This document shows, piece after piece, positions 18,120-25,657 of a stretch of DNA of 64,000 bases (positions are counted from its first letter, which is position 1; each line of letters begins with the position of its first letter). This DNA comes from Lysobacter stagni. GTDB lineage: Bacteria > Pseudomonadota > Gammaproteobacteria > Xanthomonadales > Xanthomonadaceae. Under the pieces are notes generated by a model that saw only the letters and a program-made list of their open reading frames with translations, was not told where the DNA came from and made no database searches. The position numbers were made by a program, and so were the translations under genes. The stretch lies in contig NZ_JASGBI010000001.1 of assembly GCF_030053425.1 (NCBI RefSeq), positions 1,186,001 through 1,250,000 of the forward strand. The letters are read 5' to 3'.

Positions 18120-20594
18120 GTGGCGGACGCGCACGCCGTGAAGCCGCCTGCCTCCGCGCCTCCGGGCTCCCTGCTTCGCCTGTCGCTCGCCATCGCGCTG
18201 GTATCCCCCGCCGCGCTGGCGTACCAGTTGCTGCTGATGCGCTGGCTCGCGGTCGCGCACTGGCATCCGTTCGCGGTGATGATCATCAGCCTGGCGTTGC
18301 TCGGGCACGGCGCCAGCGGAACGTGGCTGAGCCTGTACCTGCACCGTCGCGCCCGCGAACCGGCGCGACTGGACGATCTGTTCGTCCGTTGCGCGCTGCT
18401 GTTCGCCGCAACGGCGGCCGTCGCGCCGATGCTGGCGCGCGCGATTCCGTTCAATGGGCTGGAGCTGGTGTGGAATCCGCGCCAGCTGGCATGGCTGGCG
18501 GCGCTCTACGTGACGCTGTCGGTGCCGTTCTTCTTCGCTGCCGCGTGTTTCGGCCTGGCGTTCGCACGGCACGGGCCGCGCATACCGTCGTTGTACGGCG
18601 CGGACCTGCTCGGCGCGGGCGTCGGTGCGATCGCCGCACTGGCCCTGAGCCACGTGCCGGTGCAGCACGGATTGCTGCTGTGCGCGATGGGTGGCGCCAT
18701 CGCCGCACTGCTCACCGCGAACCGCGCGCGTGCACGTTGGGCGACTGCCGGGGTGGTGATCGCATTGCTGGCGATCTGGCCGGGGCCGTGGGCATCGCCG
18801 CCGGTGAACGAGTTCAAGGATCTCAGCCGCACGCTGCTCGTTCCGGGCGCGCGCGTGGTGGCCGAACAGTCGGGCCCATACGGACAGCTGACACTGCTGA
18901 CGAGCGCGCAGGTACCGCTGCGCCGGGCACCGGGGTTGAGCCTGTCGTACACGGACGAGCCGCCGGAACAGATGGCGTTGTACACCGATGGCGACGACCC
19001 TTCGATCGTGGTGCACGACGACGGCGGCGCGGCCTGGCGCTGGCTGGAATCCATGACCTCGGCGTTGCCGTACCGCATGGCGCAGCCTGATTCGGTGCTG
19101 GTGCTGAGCGCCGGTGGCGGCGTCGATGTCCTGCAGGCGCTGAGCCTGGGCGCGCATCGCGTGGATGCGGTGGAGCCGTCCGCGCAGCGCCTGCACTGGG
19201 TGCGCGACACGTTGGCCGCGTACAGCGGCGAGCTGTATCGGGACCGTCGCGTGCACGCGTTCGTTGCCGAACCGCGCGCATTCGTACGCGCCAGCCCCCG
19301 GCGCTACGACCTGATCGTGCTGGCCGGTGGCGAATCCTTCGCCGGTGGCGGCGCCGGCGTCCAGTCGGTCAGCGACCAGTACGCACTCACGGTGGAGGCC
19401 CTGCGCGAGTACCTCTCGCGCCTGACCCCGCGCGGGATGATCGTCGCCACGCGATGGAGCAAGCAGCCGCCGCGCGACGAGCTGAAACTGTTCGCCACCG
19501 CCATCGATGCCCTGCGCGCGGAGGGCGTGGCTGCGCCTGCGCGACACCTCGCCGCCATCCGCAACTGGGATGCCAGCACGTGGGTGATCGCGCGCGAGCC
19601 GTTGCCGGCGCGGGCCGTCGCGTCGCTGCGGCGTTTCGCGGACGCACTCGGATTCGACGTGGTCCATGCGCCCGGCTGGCGCACGCCGGCGCAGGAGCGC
19701 TTCCACATGCTCGATCCGCCGACGTTGTTCGATGGCGTGCAGGTGCTGCTGTCGCCGCGTGCGCGCGATTACGTGCGCGGCTACAAGTTCGACATCGCAC
19801 CCGCGCACGACGATCGCCCCTACTTCGGCCACTACTTCCGCTGGCGCAGCCTGCCGGAGCTGATCCGCCTGCGCGGGCAGGGCGGCGCGGTGCTGCTCGA
19901 TTCGGGCTACCTGCTGCTGGTGGCGGCGCTGTTGCAGGCCATCGCGCTGGCGCTGCTGCTGGTGCTGTGGCCGCTGCGTGCCATGCCGCGTAGGCACGCG
20001 CGGACGCCGCGCTTGCGCGTCGGCGCGTACTTCCTGGCGTTGGGGCTGGCCTTCCTGTTCGTCGAGATCGCGATGCTCTCGCGCCTCAACGGACTGCTGG
20101 GGCATCCGCTGGTGGCGGCCAACGTCGGGCTGGCGGGCATGCTGCTGTTCGCCGGTCTGGGCAGCCTGCAGGTGCAGCGCTGGATGGGCGGATCGGCGAT
20201 GGACGACACGCGCCTGGCACGGCGCATCGCGTGGGCCGCGCGCGCGATCGTGTTCGCGATGGTGTGGCAGTTCGTGGTGTTCGCACTGGTGCACGAATAC
20301 GCCGCCGCGTGGCCGGTGGCGTGGCGCGCGGTGGCAGGGCTGGTCGGACTGGCGCCGCTGGCTTTCGCGATGGGCATGCCGTTTCCCCTGGGGCTGGCAC
20401 GCCTGGCGCAGGAGGAACCGGGGCTGGTGCCTTGGGCGTGGGGCATCAACGGCTGCGCTTCGGTGGTGGCGGCGATCCTCGCCTTGCTGCTGGCGATCGC
20501 CTTCGGTCTGCGCGCGACGTTGCTGCTGGCGGTGGCGCTGTACGTGTTCGCCGCGTGGGTGTGGCCGGCGCGCGGCGCATCGCCGACGGGCTAG
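18120..20594 (+). CDS. polytopic membrane protein with spermidine-synthase-like domain
   Basis: 824 residues with a GTG start 3 nt after pcm. The N-terminal third is a block of membrane helices (about 20-240). The middle (about 320-520) is a spermidine-synthase-type Rossmann fold: [29 protein letters not shown], then [35 protein letters not shown]. The C-terminal third is again membrane helices. This fused architecture is known as membrane spermidine synthase-like proteins; many lack proven polyamine activity. The last 364 nt lie in a perfect 430-bp tandem duplication, but this first copy is the intact one. Its TAG stop shares the palindrome CTAG with a priA stop on the other strand. Confidence 0.85.
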   Translation: MADAHAVKPPASAPPGSLLRLSLAIALVSPAALAYQLLLMRWLAVAHWHPFAVMIISLALLGHGASGTWLSLYLHRRAREPARLDDLFVRCALLFAATAAVAPMLARAIPFNGLELVWNPRQLAWLAALYVTLSVPFFFAAACFGLAFARHGPRIPSLYGADLLGAGVGAIAALALSHVPVQHGLLLCAMGGAIAALLTANRARARWATAGVVIALLAIWPGPWASPPVNEFKDLSRTLLVPGARVVAEQSGPYGQLTLLTSAQVPLRRAPGLSLSYTDEPPEQMALYTDGDDPSIVVHDDGGAAWRWLESMTSALPYRMAQPDSVLVLSAGGGVDVLQALSLGAHRVDAVEPSAQRLHWVRDTLAAYSGELYRDRRVHAFVAEPRAFVRASPRRYDLIVLAGGESFAGGGAGVQSVSDQYALTVEALREYLSRLTPRGMIVATRWSKQPPRDELKLFATAIDALRAEGVAAPARHLAAIRNWDASTWVIAREPLPARAVASLRRFADALGFDVVHAPGWRTPAQERFHMLDPPTLFDGVQVLLSPRARDYVRGYKFDIAPAHDDRPYFGHYFRWRSLPELIRLRGQGGAVLLDSGYLLLVAALLQAIALALLLVLWPLRAMPRRHARTPRLRVGAYFLALGLAFLFVEIAMLSRLNGLLGHPLVAANVGLAGMLLFAGLGSLQVQRWMGGSAMDDTRLARRIAWAARAIVFAMVWQFVVFALVHEYAAAWPVAWRAVAGLVGLAPLAFAMGMPFPLGLARLAQEEPGLVPWAWGINGCASVVAAILALLLAIAFGLRATLLLAVALYVFAAWVWPARGASPTG

Positions 20595-20660
20595 TACAGA
20601 TCGACCGGGTCCACGTCGAGCGACCAGCGCACGCGACGCGCTTCGGGTGCGCCGTAGATC
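20230..20660. repeat. 430-bp direct tandem duplication, copy 1
   Basis: This segment is repeated exactly, base for base, immediately downstream with an offset of 430. Copy 1 holds the genuine 3' end of the spermidine-synthase-like gene and a severed C-terminal fragment of priA. Confidence 0.95.
20591..20659 (-). pseudogene. duplicated C-terminal fragment of priA
   Basis: On the minus strand this encodes the last 22 residues of PriA ([22 protein letters not shown]) and its TAG stop, identical to the end of the intact priA at 21021. It is a by-product of the 430-bp duplication and has no start of its own. Confidence 0.85.
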
Positions 20661-21024
20661 GTGGGCCGCGCGCGCGATCGTGTTCGCGATGGTGTGGCAG
20701 TTCGTGGTGTTCGCACTGGTGCACGAATACGCCGCCGCGTGGCCGGTGGCGTGGCGCGCGGTGGCAGGGCTGGTCGGACTGGCGCCGCTGGCTTTCGCGA
20801 TGGGCATGCCGTTTCCCCTGGGGCTGGCACGCCTGGCGCAGGAGGAACCGGGGCTGGTGCCTTGGGCGTGGGGCATCAACGGCTGCGCTTCGGTGGTGGC
20901 GGCGATCCTCGCCTTGCTGCTGGCGATCGCCTTCGGTCTGCGCGCGACGTTGCTGCTGGCGGTGGCGCTGTACGTGTTCGCCGCGTGGGTGTGGCCGGCG
21001 CGCGGCGCATCGCCGACGGGCTAG
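20661..21024 (+). pseudogene. duplicated 3' fragment of the spermidine-synthase-like gene
   Basis: Encodes the last 120 or so residues of the preceding protein (membrane helices, ending ARGASPTG and TAG) with no start codon or signal of its own. It fills the space between the two convergent genes and is identical to its parent, so the event is recent or is an assembly artefact. Confidence 0.85.
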
Positions 21025-21090
21025 TACAGATCGACCGGGTCCACGTCGAGCGACCAGCGCACGCGACGCGCTTCGGGTGCGCCGTAGATC
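20661..21090. repeat. 430-bp direct tandem duplication, copy 2
   Basis: An exact second copy of 20231-20660. The junction at 20660/20661 shows only about 2 bp of microhomology with the outer boundaries. Copy 2 supplies the genuine 3' end of priA. Confidence 0.95.
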
Positions 21091-23213
21091 GCCGGAAGCG
21101 TCGCGTCCAGCGACGCGTGCAGGCTTCGACGGTCGGCGGCGGAGAGCAGCAACTGCATGCGCTGGAATCCGGCGCGGCGCGGCATCGGCGCGGGCAGCGG
21201 CCCGTGTACGTCCAGTGGCGCGTTCAACGCACGCAGCGCTTCGCGCACGACGCGCAGGAACGCATCGCAGGCGGCGACGTCCTTGGCTTCGGCGCGGAAC
21301 ATCGCCATGTGCGCGAATGGCGGGAAGCCGGCGAGTTCGCGCTGCGCGAGTTCCTCGTCGGCGAAGGCGTGGTAGCCGCCCGACAGCAGCGTGGTCAGCA
21401 GCGGGTGCCCGGGGTGGTGCGTCTGCAGCAGCACCTCGCCGGCGCGCTGTGCGCGCCCGGCGCGTCCGGCAACCTGGATCAACAGTTGCGCCAGCTTCTC
21501 CGGCGCACGGAAATCCGCCGAGAACAGGCCTTCGTCCACGCCCACCACGGCCACGAGCGTGAGGTTGGGCAGGTCGTGGCCCTTGGCCAGCATCTGGGTG
21601 CCGACGAGGATGCCGCGCTGCGTGCCGAACTTCGCCAGCGCCTGTTCCAGCGCATCGCGCCGCTGCGTGGTGCCGCGGTCGATGCGCAGCACCGGTACGT
21701 CGGGGAAGCGTGCAGTGAGGGTTTCCTCGATCCGCTCGGTGCCCGCACCCTGGGGTTGCAGTGCCAGGCCGCCGCAGTCGGGGCAGGCGTTCGGCACCGG
21801 TCCACGCGCGCCGCAGTGATGGCATTGCAGGCGTCGCCCGCCCGCGTGCACGGTCATCGGTGCGTCGCAGCGCTGGCATTGCGCGCTCCAGCCGCAGTCG
21901 TGGCAGAGCAGCACCGGTGCATAGCCGCGTCGGTTCTTGAACACCAGCACCTGGCCATCGGCGTCCAGCGCATGGCCGATGGTGTCGAGCATCTCCGGCG
22001 AGAGCCCGGCTTCGAGCGGCCGCTTGCGCACGTCGCAGATGCGTACCGCCGGCGGCTGCGCATCGCCAGCGCGCTGCTGCAGGCGCAGGTGGGCGTAGCG
22101 CCCGGCCTGTGCGTTGCGCAGGGATTCCAGCGACGGCGTGGCGCTGCCCAGCAGCACGGGCACGCCCAGCGCCTTGCCACGCACGAGTGCGAAGTCGCGG
22201 GCGTGGTAGCGGATACCGTCGAGCTGCTTGAAGCTGCCGTCGTGTTCCTCGTCCACCACGATCAGCCCGGCGTCCGGCAGTGGCAGGAACACCGCCGATC
22301 GCGTGCCGACCACCACCCGCGCCTCGCCGCGTGCGAACGCGGCCCAGGTGCGCGCGCGTTCGCCGTCGCCCAGCGCCGAATGCAGCACGTGCACCGGTAC
22401 GCCCAGCCGGGCGCGGAAGCGGGCAAGCGTCTGCGGCGTCAGTCCGATCTCCGGCACCAGCACCAGCGCCTGGCGGCCACGCGCCAGGCAGTCGGCGATG
22501 GCATGCAGGTAGACCTCGGTCTTGCCGCTGCCGGTGACGCCGTCCAGCAGCAGCGCGGCGAATCCCTCCCGTGAGGCGTGGACGGCCTCCACCGCCGCCT
22601 GCTGCTCGGCGTTGAGCTGTGGGCCCGGTTGCGGCATCGGTGCGTGCGCCACGGCCGGCACCGCGACACGTTCGGCCAGGCCACGTTTGGCCAGCGCACG
22701 CGCGGCCGAGCGCCAGTCCTCGAACGCCAGGTCGAGCCGGTCCTCATCGAGAGGGCCGGCGAGCAGGTGGTCGGCCAGGCGACGGGGGCGGCCATCGCGC
22801 AGGCGTTCGCGCGCGGTCTGGCCGCCCTCGGTCAGTTGCCAGGCCCAGGCATGGGTGTCGGGGAGCGGTTCGCCGCGGCGCAGCGCGGCCGGCAAGGCGG
22901 TGGCCAGCACCTCACCCAGCGGCGCGTGGGTGTAGCGGGCCAGCCAGTGCAGCGACTCGAGCAGCTCGCCCTGAAGGACGGGGTCGGGGTCGAGCCGCGC
23001 CAGCGCGTGGCGCAGTTCCGGGGCGTCGCCCTCGGCAGGGCCGACCTCGACGACGACCCCCACCAGCTCGCGCGAACCGAACGGCACCCGGACCCGGACG
23101 CCCACATCCGCCGCGCTGGCGTCGTCGCCGGGCGGAGGCAGGTAGTCGAACAGCCGCGGCAATGGCAGCGGCAGAGCCAGCCGCCAGACCGGGGGCGAAG
23201 AGGTGTCGAGCAT
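21021..23213 (-). CDS. priA: primosomal protein N' (replication restart helicase PriA)
   Basis: 730 residues, normal for PriA. Order: an N-terminal 3' DNA-end-binding domain (PLPLPRLFDYLPP), the helicase Walker A GVTGSGKTEVYL near 225, DEEH box IVVDEEHDGSFKQ near 320, and a zinc-binding insert with eight cysteines (CHDCGWSAQCQRC, CHHCGARGPVPNACPDC) near 440-480. The helicase C-terminal motifs follow (GTQMLAKGHDLPNLTLV; QVAGRAGRA). PriA reloads the replisome at stalled forks. Its promoter region contains a paired DnaA-box dyad. Its last codons lie in the 430-bp duplication, and the gene itself remains intact. Confidence 0.97.
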   Translation of the reverse strand: MLDTSSPPVWRLALPLPLPRLFDYLPPPGDDASAADVGVRVRVPFGSRELVGVVVEVGPAEGDAPELRHALARLDPDPVLQGELLESLHWLARYTHAPLGEVLATALPAALRRGEPLPDTHAWAWQLTEGGQTARERLRDGRPRRLADHLLAGPLDEDRLDLAFEDWRSAARALAKRGLAERVAVPAVAHAPMPQPGPQLNAEQQAAVEAVHASREGFAALLLDGVTGSGKTEVYLHAIADCLARGRQALVLVPEIGLTPQTLARFRARLGVPVHVLHSALGDGERARTWAAFARGEARVVVGTRSAVFLPLPDAGLIVVDEEHDGSFKQLDGIRYHARDFALVRGKALGVPVLLGSATPSLESLRNAQAGRYAHLRLQQRAGDAQPPAVRICDVRKRPLEAGLSPEMLDTIGHALDADGQVLVFKNRRGYAPVLLCHDCGWSAQCQRCDAPMTVHAGGRRLQCHHCGARGPVPNACPDCGGLALQPQGAGTERIEETLTARFPDVPVLRIDRGTTQRRDALEQALAKFGTQRGILVGTQMLAKGHDLPNLTLVAVVGVDEGLFSADFRAPEKLAQLLIQVAGRAGRAQRAGEVLLQTHHPGHPLLTTLLSGGYHAFADEELAQRELAGFPPFAHMAMFRAEAKDVAACDAFLRVVREALRALNAPLDVHGPLPAPMPRRAGFQRMQLLLSAADRRSLHASLDATLPAIYGAPEARRVRWSLDVDPVDLY

Positions 23214-23282
23214 CGGCTCAGTCTACCGGGCCGGCGCGACGGCAAACGCGCCGGATCAGTTGCGTCCCATAGCTGCCGCGGT

Positions 23283-23298
23283 TGTGACAAAAGTCACG
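23283..23298. promoter_or_regulatory. CRP/Clp-like binding site
   Basis: TGTGACAAAAGTCACG matches TGTGA-N6-TCACA at 9 of 10 consensus positions. It lies about 70 bp upstream of the priA start. Clp is the CRP homologue of Xanthomonadaceae and uses the same consensus. Confidence 0.5.
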
Positions 23299-23327
23299 CA
23301 AGTGGCCGGCCACACTGGGAAAAGTCC

Positions 23328-23352
23328 TTTATCCACACCGCCTGTGGATAAA
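23328..23352. promoter_or_regulatory. inverted pair of perfect DnaA boxes
   Basis: TTATCCACA (23329-23337) and TGTGGATAA (23343-23351) are two consensus DnaA boxes facing each other across 5 bp. With one more base each side they form perfect 10-bp arms. The pair lies about 115 bp upstream of the priA start. Confidence 0.7.
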
Positions 23353-23408
23353 TCTGTGCATGGCGGGTTGGCAGAACGGCACGATCACGCAGAAACAAGC
23401 CTTTCAGT

Positions 23409-23450
23409 CGGGTTGGTGAAAAAAGTGCCAACCCGGATATTTCCTTTTGG
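23409..23450 (+). terminator. hairpin followed by T-rich tract
   Basis: CGGGTTGG (23409-23416) pairs with CCAACCCG (23428-23435) around an 11-nt A-rich loop, followed by ATATTTCCTTTT. It resembles a terminator, although no gene is recognised between the priA start and this point on the plus strand. It may end a short RNA that begins near 23300. Confidence 0.35.
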
Positions 23451-23472
23451 ATCAGATAGTTGCCTGTGAAAC

Positions 23473-23661
23473 ATGGTTGTCACCCGGGCGCGGTCCCCGT
23501 TCAGCCGAGCGTGGGTGACGTTTGCGTTACTGCTGTGCACAACCGCTTTTTCGGTGCAGGCCGCGCCACGCTTGGCGGAGCGGGTGCGGCGCCGTTGTCA
23601 AGCGGTTTTACGGGGGAAAGCGCTCGCTATGATGCGGCGTATGGTGATGCAGTCCCGATGA
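23473..23661 (+). CDS. possible small exported protein upstream of the sigma-like gene
   Basis: 62 codons. The N-terminus (RAWVTFALLLCTTAFSVQAAP) reads like a signal peptide; the rest is short and basic (RLAERVRRRC...). Its TGA stop overlaps the ATG of the next gene by 4 nt (ATGA), the same coupling seen at several real junctions in this window. Against it, no good ribosome site precedes the ATG, and the base composition alone could create such an ORF. I recognise no family. Confidence 0.35.
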   Translation: MVVTRARSPFSRAWVTFALLLCTTAFSVQAAPRLAERVRRRCQAVLRGKALAMMRRMVMQSR

Positions 23662-24650
23662 GCGTTCCCCCGACTTCCGTCCGTTCCGCGCCGCCGGCGT
23701 TGTCCGCCTTCCTGCGTGGCGTGGAGCGCCGCGGGGCGGTCCTGGCCGAGCTGCAGGCCGGCGACGCGATGGCCGGCGATGCCGCCCTGGTACAGGCCAT
23801 GGCGCGCTTCCGCGCCGAGGCCGAATCCACCCCCATGGCCGCCTGGCCAACCCGTTTCTGGGGTCTGTTGCTGACGCAGCCACAGTTGCGCCAGCGCACC
23901 CAGGTGGCCCTGGCCATCGAGGCGACCGATCGCCTGGGTGAACTGGGCAGCGGGCCGCGTGCGGCGCTGCTGCTGCGCGTCGCGGCCGGTCTGTCGGACG
24001 AGGATGCCGCAGAGGTGCTGGGCCTGCCCGAGTCCAGCTACCGCCTGGCCCTGCAGCGCGCGTTGCCGCACCACCCGGACGGTCGTGCCGACCCCTCGAC
24101 GTGGCAGCAGCTGCGCGACCAGATCCATCGCCGCATCAAGACGCTGCCGCCCGATCGTCTGGTACGCCTGAGCAACGCCCGGGAAGCAGCGTTGCGCGGC
24201 GAAGCCGGCCCGGCCGCGGAGGCTCGGGCATTGCCGGCAACGGCCCGCCGACGCCCGCGCTGGCTCATGCCGCTGCTGTGGGGCTTGCTCGGGATCTGCG
24301 TGCTGGCGCTGGCCGCGACCTTCTGGCGCTGGGGGGGCGACCTGCCGGGCATGGGGGCCTCCGGGCGTGTGGACGTCGAACCCCTGCCCGAGGGCGGCGC
24401 CCCAGCCTCGCGTTACGGCGACGAGCTGGCGATCGTGGCCCACCGCGACTTCGCCCTGCTGGCCGATGCGCAGGGCCAGGCCGATGCGCGCGACCTCGAG
24501 TTCCGCAGCTGGTTCGCCGCACAGCAGGCGGCAGGCGTCGAACGGCCCACGCCGCCGGCGGACCTGCCCGGCGACACGACGGTGCCGCCGTCGCCGGTGC
24601 CGACCGAGGGCGAGACCGAGGCCGGAGCAGAGACGTCCGATGCGCCGTGA
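23658..24650 (+). CDS. membrane-anchored protein with a sigma-70 region-4-like helix-turn-helix
   Basis: 330 residues from the ATG at 23658. Residues about 98-135 (GPRAALLLRVAAGLSDEDAAEVLGLPESSYRLALQRAL) follow the pattern of sigma-factor region 4, where ECF sigma factors recognise the -35 element. There is no clear region 2, so it cannot act as a complete sigma factor. A basic stretch (ARRRPRW) leads into one membrane helix at about 203-223, followed by a C-terminal domain with DELAIVAHRDFALLADAQGQADARDLEFRSWF and a Pro/Glu/Thr-rich tail. The helix places the HTH in the cytoplasm and the tail in the periplasm. It overlaps a DUF3106-type gene by 11 nt. Function unknown. Confidence 0.75.
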   Translation: MSVPPTSVRSAPPALSAFLRGVERRGAVLAELQAGDAMAGDAALVQAMARFRAEAESTPMAAWPTRFWGLLLTQPQLRQRTQVALAIEATDRLGELGSGPRAALLLRVAAGLSDEDAAEVLGLPESSYRLALQRALPHHPDGRADPSTWQQLRDQIHRRIKTLPPDRLVRLSNAREAALRGEAGPAAEARALPATARRRPRWLMPLLWGLLGICVLALAATFWRWGGDLPGMGASGRVDVEPLPEGGAPASRYGDELAIVAHRDFALLADAQGQADARDLEFRSWFAAQQAAGVERPTPPADLPGDTTVPPSPVPTEGETEAGAETSDAP

Positions 24651-25281
24651 TCGCCTGCGCTGGTGCGCCCCACTGCTGGCCGGCGCGCTGTGCGCCGTCG
24701 CCGCGACGGCCGTCTCGGCGCCGCCTGAGCTGGCCGAACTGCTCGAACGCCTGCCGCCATCCGCGCAGGCGCCACTTCGACGCAATGCCGCGCAATGGGA
24801 CGAGTGGTCGCCTGCGCAGCAGTCGGACTTCCGGGCGCGCATGGCCGCATGGGACGCCCTGCCGCGCGCGGAGCGCGATGCACGCCGCGAGCAGTACGCG
24901 GCGTGGCGTGCGTTGCCGGCGTCGGAACAGGCGCATCTGCAGGCCGCCGGCGAGCGTTTCGCCGCCCTCCCGCCGGACCTCCAGGCCGCATGGCGTGCGC
25001 AGTTCGATGCGATCGACCGCAGCGAACGCCGCGGCTGGCTGCTCGGTCCGACCGTCGGCGCCGACTACCGGATGCTGCAACCGCTGCTCGCGCAGGTGCC
25101 CGAAGCCGACCACGCGCGGCTGCTGGCGGCGTTGCGTTCGATGACGCCGCAGCAGCGGCAGGAACTGGGCGTGCTGGCCCAGCGCACACCACCGGCCGCT
25201 CGCGAGGCATTGCGCCGCGAACTGCTGTCGGTGCGCGCGGACGACCGGAACGACTGGCTGTGGCGACGCCTGCAGCACTAG
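24640..25281 (+). CDS. DUF3106-type secreted protein
   Basis: 213 residues. The start ATG at 24640 lies 11 nt inside the preceding gene. A signal peptide (LRWCAPLLAGALCAVAATAVSA) precedes repeated short helical units with a W-x-x-x-P rhythm (RRNAAQWDEWSPAQQSDFRARMAAWDALPRAERD...; YAAWRALPASEQ; ERFAALPPDLQAAWRAQF). This pattern matches the DUF3106 family, proteins of unknown function that often neighbour a sigma-like membrane protein in xanthomonads. A second part contains LRSMTPQQRQELGVLAQRTPPAAREALRRELL. It is probably periplasmic and a partner of the preceding membrane protein. It converges with the next gene. Confidence 0.75.
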   Translation: MRRDRLRWCAPLLAGALCAVAATAVSAPPELAELLERLPPSAQAPLRRNAAQWDEWSPAQQSDFRARMAAWDALPRAERDARREQYAAWRALPASEQAHLQAAGERFAALPPDLQAAWRAQFDAIDRSERRGWLLGPTVGADYRMLQPLLAQVPEADHARLLAALRSMTPQQRQELGVLAQRTPPAAREALRRELLSVRADDRNDWLWRRLQH

Positions 25282-25300
25282 CCGCGCGACGCGATCCGGT

Positions 25301-25657
25301 TCAGTCGCGCGGTGTTGCGCCGTGCTCGGACAACACCCGCAGGATGCGCCGTCGTGCCTGGAAACGGCCGCCGAAGCGCGCCTGACCTTCCGCACGCAAA
25401 CGCGGTGCGTGATCGCGCAGGTAGGCTTCCAGTGCCGCCGCGTCGCGCAGCACGTAATGCACGCACAGCCACGCGCGGTCCGGCTCGGCGGCCGGTTCCT
25501 CCACCCGCGAGACGCGCGCGTCGATGAAGCCCGGCAGCGCGAGGATCTCGCGCACGTGCGCCTGCAGCCACGACACGTAATCGGCGGCGATGGCCGCCTC
25601 CAGGTCGAGGTCGACCTCGTAGATCACGCGGGTGTCGTCGGCGCCGCGCACGGTCAC
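25301..25657 (-). CDS. DUF4286 family protein
   Basis: 118 residues from a GTG at 25657, which overlaps the stop of the upstream gene (GTGA). The pattern VIYEVDLDLEAAIAADYVSWLQAHVREILALPGFIDARV and the later LCVHYVLRDAAALEAYLRDHAPRLRAEGQARFGGRF match DUF4286, a small ferredoxin-like dimeric alpha-beta barrel fold. The family's role is unknown. Translation is coupled to the DUF3667 membrane protein. Confidence 0.8.
   Translation of the reverse strand: MTVRGADDTRVIYEVDLDLEAAIAADYVSWLQAHVREILALPGFIDARVSRVEEPAAEPDRAWLCVHYVLRDAAALEAYLRDHAPRLRAEGQARFGGRFQARRRILRVLSEHGATPRD

Noticed and set aside
15462..20879. 1805-codon minus-strand open frame
   Set aside because: Only its last 315 codons (transaldolase) are real. 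The rest is antisense to the NYN, pcm and spermidine-synthase-like genes and exists because stop codons are rare in this GC-rich DNA.
20661..21024. Second copy of the spermidine-synthase-like 3' end as a separate gene
   Set aside because: It is a direct product of the 430-bp duplication, with no start codon or ribosome site of its own.
23328..23352. Paired DnaA boxes as a replication origin
   Set aside because: No cluster of further boxes, no AT-rich unwinding region, and no dnaA, dnaN or gyrB nearby. A regulatory or titration site is more likely.
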